Origin: Thermoplasmata archaeon
GTDB taxonomy: Archaea; Thermoplasmatota; Thermoplasmata; Thermoplasmatales; Thermoplasmataceae
Reading direction: 5' to 3'
DNA length: 15,596 bases
NCBI GenBank assembly: GCA_021797265.1
Contig: JAJZZZ010000017.1
Location: 1-15,596 of the forward strand
The position numbers and the translations under genes were made by a program. Positions 1 to 7,373 of this stretch are shown piece after piece. How positions within the stretch are numbered: the first letter of the stretch is position 1; the number at the start of each line of letters is the position of its first letter. The notes below the pieces were generated by a model, which made no database searches, had not been told where the DNA came from, and saw only the letters and a list, made by a program, of their open reading frames with translations.

Positions 1-2
1 TA

Positions 3-593
3 GAAAGTGCATTAGTGAGGTTAAATTCCACTGATGCATCTTACACAAACTCCACTGGATATTATTTCCTCTACCCTACAACAGGAAAGTACAATGTCAG
101 CGCTTCGGCACAAATGTACGACAACTTCAGCACCCCGCTTAACATCACGTCTTCGACCGTACTGAACATCAGGATGAGCCCGTCAAAGATATCTGTCGCA
201 CCGGGAGAATCTGTCTCCATAACACATTACTTCCCTCTGCTTTTCTATTTTGGCTATATTTCATGGACACCGTATAAAGGCCAGAATTTCTCAATTTACC
301 AGGTGTATGTGTCCAACAACCAGAATTTCCTGAGCCCGGGCATTACGACAGTCACTTCCCAGAATACCAGCTATGCCTTCCTGGACGGATTGACCCCCGG
401 AAGCACCCATTATGTGTCAGTGGTGGTTCGGCTTAGCAATTCGCAGGTTTACCAGAGCCAGGTTGTGAAAATAACTTATGCCAACCCTGTCTACCTGGGC
501 GTCAACCTTGTTCTATTGGGAGCCATTGGGTTTTACATATACATGGGGTACAGAGTGTTTGCGAAAAAGAAAAGCAAAATTGGATTTCAGTAG
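3..593 (+). CDS. Cell-surface protein, C-terminal part (FN3-like domain and membrane anchor), 5' truncated
   Basis: The frame is open to the left edge (first codons read E-S-A-L-V), so this is the last ~196 residues of a longer protein; the GTG at 15 is probably an internal Val codon. The first ~55 residues look like a carboxypeptidase-regulatory-type beta-sandwich (repeat-rich, GYYFLYPTTGKYNVSA). Next comes a fibronectin type III-like domain ending in LDGLTPGSTHYVSVVVR. Near the C-terminus a hydrophobic helix (VYLGVNLVLLGAIGFYIYMG) is followed by a KKKSK tail, so the protein is anchored with its bulk outside. Many N-x-S/T sequons (NST, NVS, NFS, NIT, NTS) suggest N-glycosylation, usual for surface proteins of acidophilic archaea. 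Function is unknown; thermopsin-like proteases and other secreted proteins of this group carry similar C-terminal modules, so the missing N-terminus could be enzymatic. It overlaps the convergent metE gene by 7 nt. Confidence 0.75.
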   Translation, partial: ESALVRLNSTDASYTNSTGYYFLYPTTGKYNVSASAQMYDNFSTPLNITSSTVLNIRMSPSKISVAPGESVSITHYFPLLFYFGYISWTPYKGQNFSIYQVYVSNNQNFLSPGITTVTSQNTSYAFLDGLTPGSTHYVSVVVRLSNSQVYQSQVVKITYANPVYLGVNLVLLGAIGFYIYMGYRVFAKKKSKIGFQ

Positions 594-1627
594 GATTTTC
601 TCAAATCCTTGACTGCATCCACCATATTTTTCAGTTTGTCGAATCCTATCTGCCTTGACCTTGTTCTGAGGCCGCAATCAGGGTTAATCCTGAGTAGCTT
701 TGGATCCTCCACAAGTTTTACTGCTGCCTCAATTCGGTCCTTAATCAGTGAAACCGGTTCAACAAAGTCCACGTGTATGTCAGTAACCCCAAGCCCGATG
801 AATTTTTTCTCGGAAAGGGTCTGGTTTACTTCGTTGAAAGCCTTCAGATCAGCGTACCCTGGCCTCTGGTCTATGGATGTCCCTCCAGAGTATTTGTCCC
901 TGTTTGCGTACTCAAGGTTAAGGCCTTGAACCTTCAGATCGTGGAGAGTGTTGTAAAGGTACCTGTAATCCACGCTGTAACAGACATGTATTGTCGGCTC
1001 TATGGCGCTTATCCCCTGGAATGACCTGTTGACTGATTCAGTAACAATGTCCATTTCTCCCGGATGGGTAGTGGCTGCTGGCTCGTCGATCTGTATCTCC
1101 AGTGTCTCATTGCCTCTGGCCTTTTCCCATACTTTTTTCAGTGCCCTGATTTCCTGGTTTATGACGTCTGCATAGGCGTTTGCCAGCTCTCTCCTGTCTT
1201 TATAATATTCATTGAAGGACCAGTCCATCATGGTATATGGCCCGGTAATTGGTACCTTTAGCTTCCCTTTTGTCCGGGAAAGCACATATTCAAGCTCTTC
1301 GACATGAAAAGGGTTCTTTCTTGTAATTTTGGATACAACACTCCCTTTCTTGTAATATCTGTTGTCAAAAGACCTTACCATTCCGTAGAATTCCAGGCCG
1401 CCAACGTTTGCAGCAAGATGCTCATACATCTCCCACCTGAACATCTCCCCTCCTACTCCAAGGTTGTCCAGCCCGGACTTTTCGAACAGGTCAATGGTCT
1501 CAACTGTTGCCTTCCTTGCAAGGTCGAAGAATTCCTTCTGCCCCTCAATGGTGTGGAATTTCTTGCTTAGATAATCTGGTTTTCTGAAGCTTCCTATTTC
1601 CTGGGTTATAAAGAGATTTTCTGACAT
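587..1627 (-). CDS. metE: Methionine synthase, cobalamin-independent, catalytic (MetE C-terminal type) subunit
   Basis: It transfers a methyl group to homocysteine to make methionine, in the cytosol. The ~346-residue protein is the stand-alone UROD/MetE barrel. All zinc and homocysteine-activating ligands are visible: His and Cys in TIHVCYS (H214, C216), Glu in NLEYANRD (E239) and Cys in INPDCGLRTR (C318); QIDEP is the typical substrate motif. The start is ATG at 1627: a Shine-Dalgarno GGTGAG (1632-1637) lies 4 nt upstream of it, whereas the GTG at 1636 lies within that site. The gene follows the MetE-N-like gene with one base between stop and ATG, so translation is probably coupled. Bacterial MetE (~750 aa) carries both halves in one chain; here the N-terminal half is a separate gene, as in other Thermoplasmata and Sulfolobales. 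The methyl donor (a methyl-pterin or another carrier) cannot be read from sequence, but the MTHFR-like neighbour favours a folate-type donor. Confidence 0.9.
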   Translation of the reverse strand: MSENLFITQEIGSFRKPDYLSKKFHTIEGQKEFFDLARKATVETIDLFEKSGLDNLGVGGEMFRWEMYEHLAANVGGLEFYGMVRSFDNRYYKKGSVVSKITRKNPFHVEELEYVLSRTKGKLKVPITGPYTMMDWSFNEYYKDRRELANAYADVINQEIRALKKVWEKARGNETLEIQIDEPAATTHPGEMDIVTESVNRSFQGISAIEPTIHVCYSVDYRYLYNTLHDLKVQGLNLEYANRDKYSGGTSIDQRPGYADLKAFNEVNQTLSEKKFIGLGVTDIHVDFVEPVSLIKDRIEAAVKLVEDPKLLRINPDCGLRTRSRQIGFDKLKNMVDAVKDLRKSY

Positions 1628-1628
1628 T

Positions 1629-2549
1629 TTACTCACCTATTTTCCCTATGAGCTGGACCTTTTTCTCTGCGATCTCCCTCGGGAAGAAGTCGAGATAATC
1701 AGAGTGGGTAACATAGAGCCTGTTTATGCCGTGCTCCTTTCCAAGGTCATTTGCCTTATTAGTGATTGCCTTGGGGTCTTCCAGCTTTGTATTGTGGGCA
1801 TCTATGAGAGCTAGGCCCGGAATGGCTGAATATTTGGCTGCAGTTCTGATATTACCACTTTCATCCCCTGTCACAACGGAATGGAATTTTTTGCCGGCCG
1901 AGGCAAGTGTCTTGCCTTCAAGTTTTCCTGTAGTTACCAGAATGGTTTTTTCAGGGTCCACTGATTTGTAAAATGGCCCGAGATCTTTATCCCCAAGTGG
2001 AACCGACTCAAAAACCAGGAACTTTTTGAACTTGAATTTGGCCAGAGCCTGGCTGTAAAATCTCCCAAGCTGTTCAGAGAAATTCCCAAAACTTTCTGCA
2101 GCCACATTCCCACAGAAATGGAAGAAGGTTACAGGCCCTGGAACAAAGGCCAGCTGGTCTGCACCCTGGTCAACGTGGTAAAGTGGCAGGGGAGGATTCT
2201 CACCGAGCTCCTTATATTCCCAAGGGGTCCCGTTCAGGGAAAGGGGTCCTCTGACCTCCGGTAGCCTGTAGAACGTGTTGGTTTCCCCATATCTCGTAAG
2301 TGGCCCAAGCTCTATCCCTCCGGACAGAAGCGACAGTGGCCTGAAAATATCATACCAGTTGAACAGTGGGTCAGTGAATGCGGAAATCCTGTTTTCCCTT
2401 GCAAGTTTCTGGAATGCTTCAGTTTCTTCCCTGATTAGATCTTCAAGTTCCCTTGCCGGCAGGATTTTCCTCTCCCATCTGCCTACCCTCACTCTGAGCT
2501 TTTCTGTTTTCGGAAATATTCCATATGTCAGTTTAAGTATTTCTGCCAT
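1629..2549 (-). CDS. MetE N-terminal domain-like protein, partner of the split methionine synthase
   Basis: The 306-residue protein resembles the N-terminal barrel of cobalamin-independent methionine synthase. Supporting stretches are TDPLFNWYDIFRPL (59-72, like the 'W-D-L-RP' segment), GPLTRYGETNTFYRLPEV, and FVPGPVTFFHF (135-145), which matches the GP-T segment of MetE barrels. The zinc-ligand set of the catalytic barrel is absent, so it is probably not catalytic alone. In full-length MetE this half contributes to binding the methyl-pterin polyglutamate; the same job is inferred here. Its ATG directly abuts the stop codon of the MTHFR-like gene (TAG then ATG, 2552-2547), and its own stop is one base before the catalytic gene's ATG, so the three genes form one transcript, probably with coupled translation and a 1:1 complex of the two MetE halves. 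Confidence 0.8.
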   Translation of the reverse strand: MAEILKLTYGIFPKTEKLRVRVGRWERKILPARELEDLIREETEAFQKLARENRISAFTDPLFNWYDIFRPLSLLSGGIELGPLTRYGETNTFYRLPEVRGPLSLNGTPWEYKELGENPPLPLYHVDQGADQLAFVPGPVTFFHFCGNVAAESFGNFSEQLGRFYSQALAKFKFKKFLVFESVPLGDKDLGPFYKSVDPEKTILVTTGKLEGKTLASAGKKFHSVVTGDESGNIRTAAKYSAIPGLALIDAHNTKLEDPKAITNKANDLGKEHGINRLYVTHSDYLDFFPREIAEKKVQLIGKIGE

Positions 2550-3374
2550 CTATATACTCTCCAATATCTGTTTTGCAAGCCTGTTGTTGCCCAAAGGCAT
2601 TACGTGAATGCCGTCAACATATTCCCTGGCTTCATCGAATGCGTCCAGGATCAACCTTGTGGAAGTTGCTGTAATGTCTTCAGCCTGGTCAAGTTTTTTG
2701 AGCGTTTCCTCTGAAAATCTTACCCCCATCTTCTTTATCCCTTCAATCTGGCTCTTCCTTGTAAGGGGCATGAAGCCTGCAGACAGCCTGAAGGATCTGT
2801 TTCGTATCCAGTCCTTTTTCAGGTGTTCCGCCTCAAAGATGATCTGGCTTATGAAGAAATTTGAACCGTTTTCAAGCTTCTTTGCAAGAATCTCCTGCTC
2901 CACTTCCCTGTAGGGGTTGAACGCGGATCCGATTCCCACCTTTGGAAAAGGTTCCTTCAGGAAAACTTCAGACTGCCTTATTGTGTTGATTGTCTGCAGT
3001 ACATCTATTTCCCTGACTTCCTTAGAGTCAAGCTTCTTGCTTATGGGATCGCCACCAATGACAAAGAAGTTCCTGATGCCGATTTTCAGGGCAGTGATTA
3101 CCTGTGAATGGATAAAAAGCCGGTTCTTGTCTCTTGGAGTAAGGTGGGGCATTGCTATGAGGTTGTATTCCTTAGCGATGAGATAGGTGGAAATGATAGG
3201 ATCGATTCCCGGCATTCCCATGGGATTTTCCGGTGCTGTGACCACATCCGCAACATCCGATAAAAGTGAAGCAGCCTGCCTGAAATCTTCAATGTCGAGG
3301 TTCTTTGCGGGCACAACCTCTACGGACTTGACAAATTTCAATTCAGTAATGCTTGAAGTTTCCATCTGCAGCAT
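2550..3374 (-). CDS. metF: Methylenetetrahydrofolate reductase family protein
   Basis: It is expected to reduce the methylene to the methyl form of the C1-carrying pterin, feeding the two MetE genes that follow without any gap. The ~274-residue TIM barrel shows the family landmarks: SVEVVP (E19, the place of the catalytic Glu of E. coli MetF FEFFPP), MPHLTPRDKNR (75-85, like HLTC-DRN), FVIGGDP (104-110; D109 matches the flavin-contacting Asp of RGDP), and GIGSAFNPY near residue 150. The upstream gene ends ~70 bp away and the leader region is AT-rich; a weak TATA-like TTAATCATT sits about 28 bp before ATG 3374, consistent with a leaderless start. An ATG three codons later (3365) is an alternative. 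It is short like other archaeal and clostridial-type MTHFRs and has no C-terminal regulatory domain. Whether the carrier is tetrahydrofolate or another pterin, and the electron donor, remain open. Confidence 0.85.
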   Translation of the reverse strand: MLQMETSSITELKFVKSVEVVPAKNLDIEDFRQAASLLSDVADVVTAPENPMGMPGIDPIISTYLIAKEYNLIAMPHLTPRDKNRLFIHSQVITALKIGIRNFFVIGGDPISKKLDSKEVREIDVLQTINTIRQSEVFLKEPFPKVGIGSAFNPYREVEQEILAKKLENGSNFFISQIIFEAEHLKKDWIRNRSFRLSAGFMPLTRKSQIEGIKKMGVRFSEETLKKLDQAEDITATSTRLILDAFDEAREYVDGIHVMPLGNNRLAKQILESI

Positions 3375-3445
3375 TTGCTCATAATGACCGACTTCAAAAT
3401 GATTAATGATAAAAAAATTACTACCAATAATAAAAATGTGGGAAA

Positions 3446-5014
3446 TTATACGTCGAACTTAACACCCTGAGATAGTGGAACGTCCTTTCCGAAGTTCTTT
3501 GTAACGGTTTGGCGCCTCATGTATGCTTTCCAGGAATCAGTTCCACTCTCCCTGCCATAGCCGGTTTCCTTCTCTCCGCCAAAGGCACCGCCTATTTCAG
3601 CTCCCGCTGTGCTCGTATTGACGTTTGCAATTCCGCAGTCTGAGCCTCTGGCCGAAAGGAATTCCTCTTCTTCTCGAATATCGGTTGTAAAAATAGCAGA
3701 GGAAAGGCCCTGTGGAACATCGTTATGCATTTTCAGGGCTTCGTCAAAGGAGTGGTATTTGAAAACGTAAAGGAGAGGCCCGAAAGTCTCCACCTTGACT
3801 ATTGGCATGTCCTGCTTAGCTTCAACTATTGTCGGTGAAACATAATTGCCTTCCTCTAGTCCCTGAATTTTCATAGATTTCCCCTGATGGAGGACTTTTC
3901 CGCCCTGCTTTCTGGCAGTTTCTATTGCATCCAGGTATGTTTTCACTGCCTTTCCGTCGATAAGCGGGCCTACCAGTACTCCAGGGTCGTTGGGGTTACC
4001 TATCTTGACGTTGGAGTACACCTTCTGCAGTTTTCCAACAAACTCTTCGTAGATGGAATCCTGTATAATTACCCGCCTGGTGCTGGTACATCTCTGGCCG
4101 GCAGTTGCCAAAGCTCCGAAAGCCACACCCTTCAGTGCCACATTCATGTCACTCTTCTCCGTAACGATGGCAGCATTGTTCCCTCCCAGCTCCAGAATAG
4201 ATCTCCCCATTCTGGAAGAGACCTTCTGGTAAAGGTTTCTTCCCGTATTTGTGGAACCGGTGAATGAAACCAGTGGAATTCCAGGTTCGTTTGATATCCA
4301 TTCTCCTCCTTCGTTTCCCCTGCTGACCATAAGGCTGAATATCTGCGGTGCCCCAAGATCACTGAGTGCCTCTGAAACCGCATGCATTACGCCTGTGGCT
4401 ACAAGTGCAGCCTTTGTTGACGGTTTCCAGATCGCAGTGTCTCCGCACACTGCCGCAATCATGGAATTCCATGACCACACTGCGGCTGGGAAGTTGAAAG
4501 CACTTATGATGCCTACGGGACCCAGAGGTACCCATTGCTCATAGAGCCTGTGAAATGGCCTCTCACTTCCCATGGTCAGACCATAAAGCTGCCTCGAGAG
4601 GCCGGAAGCGAAGTAAGCAACGTCGATCATTTCCTGTATTTCACCTTCACCTTCGGATGGTGTTTTTCCAACTTCCAAAGTAACAAGGGCGCCAAGTTCC
4701 TTTTTCTTCCTCACGAGAAGGTCGCCAAGGGATCGTATTATCTCCCCTCTCCGCGGAGCCGTATATTCTCTCCATTCCTCGAATATCTTACGTGAGTTCC
4801 TTACTATTGAATCAAAATCTTCCCTGTTTGCCAGTGTCAGGTCAGCAATGTGTTTTCCATCTACGGGACTTGAAGATTTGTACACATTCCTTCCCTTCAA
4901 ATCCTTCCATTGTCCGTCAAATATTCCGGAATTCAGTCCCTTCAACCCCAAGGCATTAAGAGTGCCCTCTCTGAAACTGTCAAAATTCTGTCCGCTCATA
5001 ACACTGAAAGGCAT
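3446..5014 (-). CDS. NAD(P)-dependent aldehyde dehydrogenase, ALDH7 (antiquitin) family
   Basis: It oxidises an aldehyde to an acid with NAD(P)+. The 522-residue chain has the complete ALDH core: SAFNFP with N174, WKPS with K197, FTGST (251-255), the general base E275 in LELGGN, and the nucleophile C309 in GQRCTS. The C-terminus is diagnostic for ALDH7: GAEIGGAFGGEKETGYGRES, then DSWKAYMRRQT and PLSQGVKFD, nearly the antiquitin signature. ALDH7 members oxidise alpha-aminoadipic semialdehyde (lysine breakdown) or betaine aldehyde and related substrates; which applies here is not visible, and no lysine-pathway gene is adjacent. A TATA box lies ~35 bp upstream of ATG 5014; the in-frame ATG at 4999 is a second possibility. 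The gene is separated by 71 bp from the metF operon and probably has its own transcript. Confidence 0.9.
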   Translation of the reverse strand: MPFSVMSGQNFDSFREGTLNALGLKGLNSGIFDGQWKDLKGRNVYKSSSPVDGKHIADLTLANREDFDSIVRNSRKIFEEWREYTAPRRGEIIRSLGDLLVRKKKELGALVTLEVGKTPSEGEGEIQEMIDVAYFASGLSRQLYGLTMGSERPFHRLYEQWVPLGPVGIISAFNFPAAVWSWNSMIAAVCGDTAIWKPSTKAALVATGVMHAVSEALSDLGAPQIFSLMVSRGNEGGEWISNEPGIPLVSFTGSTNTGRNLYQKVSSRMGRSILELGGNNAAIVTEKSDMNVALKGVAFGALATAGQRCTSTRRVIIQDSIYEEFVGKLQKVYSNVKIGNPNDPGVLVGPLIDGKAVKTYLDAIETARKQGGKVLHQGKSMKIQGLEEGNYVSPTIVEAKQDMPIVKVETFGPLLYVFKYHSFDEALKMHNDVPQGLSSAIFTTDIREEEEFLSARGSDCGIANVNTSTAGAEIGGAFGGEKETGYGRESGTDSWKAYMRRQTVTKNFGKDVPLSQGVKFDV

Positions 5015-5043
5015 GCATAAGCAATAGTTTTTCTCATAAGCGG

Positions 5044-5054
5044 CTTTATTTATG
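5044..5054 (-). promoter_or_regulatory. TATA box for the aldehyde dehydrogenase gene
   Basis: On the minus strand CATAAATAAAG reads 5054 to 5044, centred ~35 bp before ATG 5014. This predicts transcription start near 5023 and a leader of about 9 nt. Confidence 0.55.
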
Positions 5055-5174
5055 GCATATCAGTTGATAATTGAATTAGATTTGCCCACATTTAACCATA
5101 TGAATCCGCTGAGAACTGTTATGTGGTTTCATCACATGGCATGTATTGTAGGTAAATTTTTGAAAACACCTGAA

Positions 5175-5363
5175 ATGGTCAAGATTTGCCCTAAATGTGC
5201 CTCAACCCATGTTTACTGGATCGCAGGTGGGCTCATAGGAGCAATCTACCGCTGCAATGATTGCGGATACGAAGGTACTTTTGTACTTGAAGTAAAGCCC
5301 AAAGACATTGAAAAGTTTAGGAAGGAAATTAACAGCGGTGCAGAAAATCAGGAAAATGATTAG
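5175..5363 (+). CDS. Small zinc-ribbon protein, unknown function
   Basis: The 62-residue protein begins MVKICPKCAS and has two CxxC knuckles (C5, C8 and C27, C30) around a hydrophobic AGGLIGAIYR stretch, followed by GYEGTFVLEV and a charged tail. This is a single rubredoxin/TFIIS-like zinc ribbon; similar small ribbons are common in archaea and their role is unknown. The frame is open further upstream (ATGs at 5052, 5100, 5121, 5136), but the added residues look unlike a folded domain and overlap the divergent ALDH promoter, so ATG 5175 is preferred. A CATTTAACC TATA-like site near 5092 could alternatively support a leaderless start at ATG 5121 (80 residues). Its stop codon overlaps that of the convergent prenyl synthase. 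Confidence 0.7.
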   Translation: MVKICPKCASTHVYWIAGGLIGAIYRCNDCGYEGTFVLEVKPKDIEKFRKEINSGAENQEND

Positions 5364-6343
5364 CTGAGTTCCTCTATTCTTTCAATGACAATCATGGCAA
5401 GTTCCATTAGAAGATTAAGGTCCGGTGACTTACCAGTGTCCTTGAGGGATTCCAGGGCAATCTGAGAATACCTTTTCGCAACTGAAAATGAATAATCGAT
5501 TGCTCCGGTCTCGACCATGAGGTTTTTAAGGTTCATGTCAACCTCTCCGCTTTCCCCTTCCAGAAGTTTTCTTTTAAGCTCATCCCTGCCATTTGCATCT
5601 GTCTTCCGCAGGGTGTGTATAAGGGGCAGGGTGATTGCACTGTGCCTTATGTCCGTGAATGTAGGCTTACCGAGTTTACTTGAATCGCCAACTATGTCCA
5701 GGATGTCATCAGTTACCTGAAAAGCCATCCCCAGGTTGTAGGCAAAATTGCTCAGAGCATTGGAAATTGCCGTTCCAGCTCCAGCAGCAACGGTAGCACC
5801 CATTGCGCATGCCTCGAAGAATCTCGCCGTTTTGTTGCTGATTATTTCCAGGTAAGTCTCTTCGCTCAGATCGAGATTTCCCAGGCTGAAAGCCTCCAGT
5901 GTCTGGCCTTCAGCGAGCCTGCTTGATGCATCTGCCATAATTTTTGACACTACTGTGCCATACCTGGACCCCAGTTCATATGCCTTTGCAAACAGGTAAT
6001 CGCCCACAACAATTGCATTTGCAACGCCATCCACGTTGTTGAGAGTCGGTCTTCCTCTCCTGGTTGCAGCATTGTCTATAATATCATCGTGAATGAGGCT
6101 TGCAGTGTGTATAAGTTCGTACCCGGCTGCAAGGTCTAGTATATTGGAGTAGTGGCCTTCACTGCTTATCTCATATGCAAGAATGGTGAGAAGGGGCCTG
6201 AATCTCTTTCCTCCAGCCTCAATGGTGTACTTTGACATCCTGTATAATTCTTCCTGGTCGGTGCGGATCGCGAGAAGCAATCTCTCATTGACCTCGTCCA
6301 CCTTCCCATGCAAACTGATGCTCCAATCCAGGAAGTCTCTCAT
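5360..6343 (-). CDS. Polyprenyl (E-isoprenyl) diphosphate synthase, probably long-chain
   Basis: It condenses isopentenyl diphosphate with allylic diphosphates. The 327 residues form the all-helical trans-prenyltransferase fold with GGKRFRP (44-50), first Asp-rich motif DDIID (86-90) followed by RRGRPT, KT at 171-172, and second motif DDILD (212-216). Chain length in this family is set mainly by the residues 5 and 4 places before the first Asp motif. Here these are A81 and S82, both small, as in hepta- and octaprenyl synthases (ELIHTASLIHDD is very close to HepT/IspB), whereas archaeal C20 synthases usually carry Phe or another bulky residue. So the product may be the C30-C40 tail of menaquinone rather than, or besides, the C20 unit of membrane lipids. 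This is inference; a general geranylgeranyl synthase remains possible. A TATA box sits ~24 bp before ATG 6343, so the mRNA is probably leaderless. Confidence 0.88.
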   Translation of the reverse strand: MRDFLDWSISLHGKVDEVNERLLLAIRTDQEELYRMSKYTIEAGGKRFRPLLTILAYEISSEGHYSNILDLAAGYELIHTASLIHDDIIDNAATRRGRPTLNNVDGVANAIVVGDYLFAKAYELGSRYGTVVSKIMADASSRLAEGQTLEAFSLGNLDLSEETYLEIISNKTARFFEACAMGATVAAGAGTAISNALSNFAYNLGMAFQVTDDILDIVGDSSKLGKPTFTDIRHSAITLPLIHTLRKTDANGRDELKRKLLEGESGEVDMNLKNLMVETGAIDYSFSVAKRYSQIALESLKDTGKSPDLNLLMELAMIVIERIEELS

Positions 6344-6362
6344 GTGCTCACTGTACCATGCC

Positions 6363-6371
6363 TTAATTTAA
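6363..6371 (-). promoter_or_regulatory. TATA box for the polyprenyl diphosphate synthase gene
   Basis: TTAAATTAA reads 6371 to 6363 on the minus strand, centred 24 bp before ATG 6343, placing transcription start at or next to the start codon (leaderless). Confidence 0.6.
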
Positions 6372-6434
6372 CCGGGTCATTTAATGATTGCCAATTATTT
6401 TTTCCTAATTTTCGCAATAGGCCAATGAGGATTG

Positions 6435-6445
6435 AAAAAGGAAAA
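6435..6445 (-). terminator. Pyrimidine-rich terminator-like tract after alba
   Basis: Reading the minus strand beyond the alba stop, TTTTCCTTTTT appears 28-38 nt downstream. Archaeal RNA polymerase stops at T-tracts without a hairpin, so this is a plausible terminator. Confidence 0.4.
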
Positions 6446-6472
6446 TTATGTGAGTTGGCGTAAAACACCGCA

Positions 6473-6742
6473 TCATCTTATGAGGGTTATTTCTATGGAA
6501 GAAACGTTCGACTCTCCCCTTTCTCCCTGGAGTTTTTCTGTTTCTACCTTAATGTTCTCGTATTTTGCGTTTTGAATGAACTTATGACGTGTTATCTCTG
6601 CTATGTCGACGGCTTTGCTTATTGCTTTGCCACGGGCTTTTATAGTAATCCTGTCAACATTGTTGTTGAACTGGGTTACAACAGCTAGTACGTAGTTCAT
6701 TGTTGGTTTTTTTCCGACGAAAATGACGTTTTCCTCTGCCAT
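6473..6742 (-). CDS. albA: Alba, archaeal DNA/RNA-binding chromatin protein
   Basis: The 89-residue protein is a clear Alba: VGKKPTMNYVLAVVTQFNN, then ITIKARGKAISKAVDIAEI, and the C-terminal VSSIEITLIR strand. K11-K12 match the Lys pair of Sulfolobus Alba (K16-K17) that contacts nucleic acid and can be acetylated. Alba dimers coat DNA and RNA in the cytoplasm. In contrast to the leaderless neighbours, it has a strong Shine-Dalgarno GGAGGG (6754-6749) 6 nt before ATG and a TATA region just upstream, fitting high expression of an abundant protein. Length is normal and nothing is missing. Confidence 0.96.
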   Translation of the reverse strand: MAEENVIFVGKKPTMNYVLAVVTQFNNNVDRITIKARGKAISKAVDIAEITRHKFIQNAKYENIKVETEKLQGERGESNVSSIEITLIR

Positions 6743-6748
6743 GTAGTT

Positions 6749-6787
6749 CCCTCCTTTTTCCCATAAAAAGTTGATATTTAATTATAT
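6749..6787 (-). promoter_or_regulatory. alba promoter and strong Shine-Dalgarno
   Basis: On the minus strand an AT-rich TATA region (6787 to 6774, ATATAATTAAATA) is followed by GGAGGG at 6754-6749. A start site about 26 bp below the TATA would make a very short leader that just includes the Shine-Dalgarno. Confidence 0.6.
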
Positions 6788-6802
6788 CGAATGATGGAAT
6801 TA

Positions 6803-7195
6803 TCAATGCAGGCGTATTATAGTATCAGTGTTTCGGATCCCATCCATTTCCCTGAGCCCGTCAACAATCTTGTTGAGCTCTTCCAGGGATTTGCAATTTA
6901 CACGTATTGCAAGGTCAAACCTACCAGAGAACTCATAAACTTCGTCAAACCGGTCTGTTATGAAATCAAGCAATTCCTTTGCCCTCTTGGGGTCGGTTCG
7001 GATGAGGACCATCCCTTCCACGCCCTCATTTCTCAGGACAACTGTGAATTTCTTAATGGCACCTTCGTCAAGAAGCTTCTGAATTCTCTTTCTTACGGTG
7101 CCTTCTGAGACATTAAGCTCCCTGCCTATGTCTGAATTAGAGGTTCTGGCATTGCGCCTCAGAATGTCAATTATGGCCCAGTCTTTCTCATCCAC
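6803..7195 (-). CDS. Lrp/AsnC family transcriptional regulator
   Basis: The 130 residues have the standard layout: an N-terminal helix-turn-helix (WAIIDILRRNARTSNSDIGR, then LNVSEGTVRKRIQKL, residues ~6-42) and a C-terminal RAM ligand-binding domain (~62-128) with FSGRFDLAIRV and LNKIVDGLREMDGI. Such proteins form dimers or octamers and sense amino acids or related metabolites. The effector cannot be read here. The neighbouring methionine genes make an amino-acid link conceivable, but three unrelated genes lie between. A TATA-like ATTTTAA is centred 25 bp before ATG 7195 (leaderless), and a 10-bp palindrome lies about 30 bp further upstream, a possible autoregulatory site. Confidence 0.92.
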   Translation of the reverse strand: MDEKDWAIIDILRRNARTSNSDIGRELNVSEGTVRKRIQKLLDEGAIKKFTVVLRNEGVEGMVLIRTDPKRAKELLDFITDRFDEVYEFSGRFDLAIRVNCKSLEELNKIVDGLREMDGIRNTDTIIRLH

Positions 7196-7216
7196 TGTAT
7201 CAAAATCACTTGCTGG

Positions 7217-7223
7217 TTAAAAT
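7217..7223 (-). promoter_or_regulatory. TATA box for the Lrp/AsnC regulator
   Basis: ATTTTAA reads 7223 to 7217 on the minus strand, centred 25 bp before ATG 7195; leaderless start predicted. Confidence 0.5.
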
Positions 7224-7245
7224 GCCTTGTTCTTTAGACTGTTCT

Positions 7246-7255
7246 GACAGCTGTC
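7246..7255. promoter_or_regulatory. Palindrome upstream of the Lrp/AsnC gene, possible operator
   Basis: GACAGCTGTC is a perfect 10-bp palindrome about 30 bp upstream of the TATA box. Placement suits an autoregulator site, but a 10-bp palindrome can arise by chance. Confidence 0.3.
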
Positions 7256-7373
7256 CACTGTAAGAATAATTTTCTGAGCAATTGAAATGCGGGTTCTGCC
7301 AGTATTTTGATGAGGGTTATGGCAACCTCAGTAGGTTATAGAAGTTAATTGAACGCGGATCCTAAAGGGAAAA

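Noticed and set aside
1628..1636. GTG at 1636 as start of the catalytic methionine synthase gene
   Set aside because: It lies inside the GGTGAG Shine-Dalgarno that is correctly spaced to ATG 1627.
5052..5174. Longer start of the zinc-ribbon gene (103 residues)
   Set aside because: The added residues look random and overlap the ALDH promoter; MVKICPKC is a natural start. A start at 5121 cannot be fully excluded.
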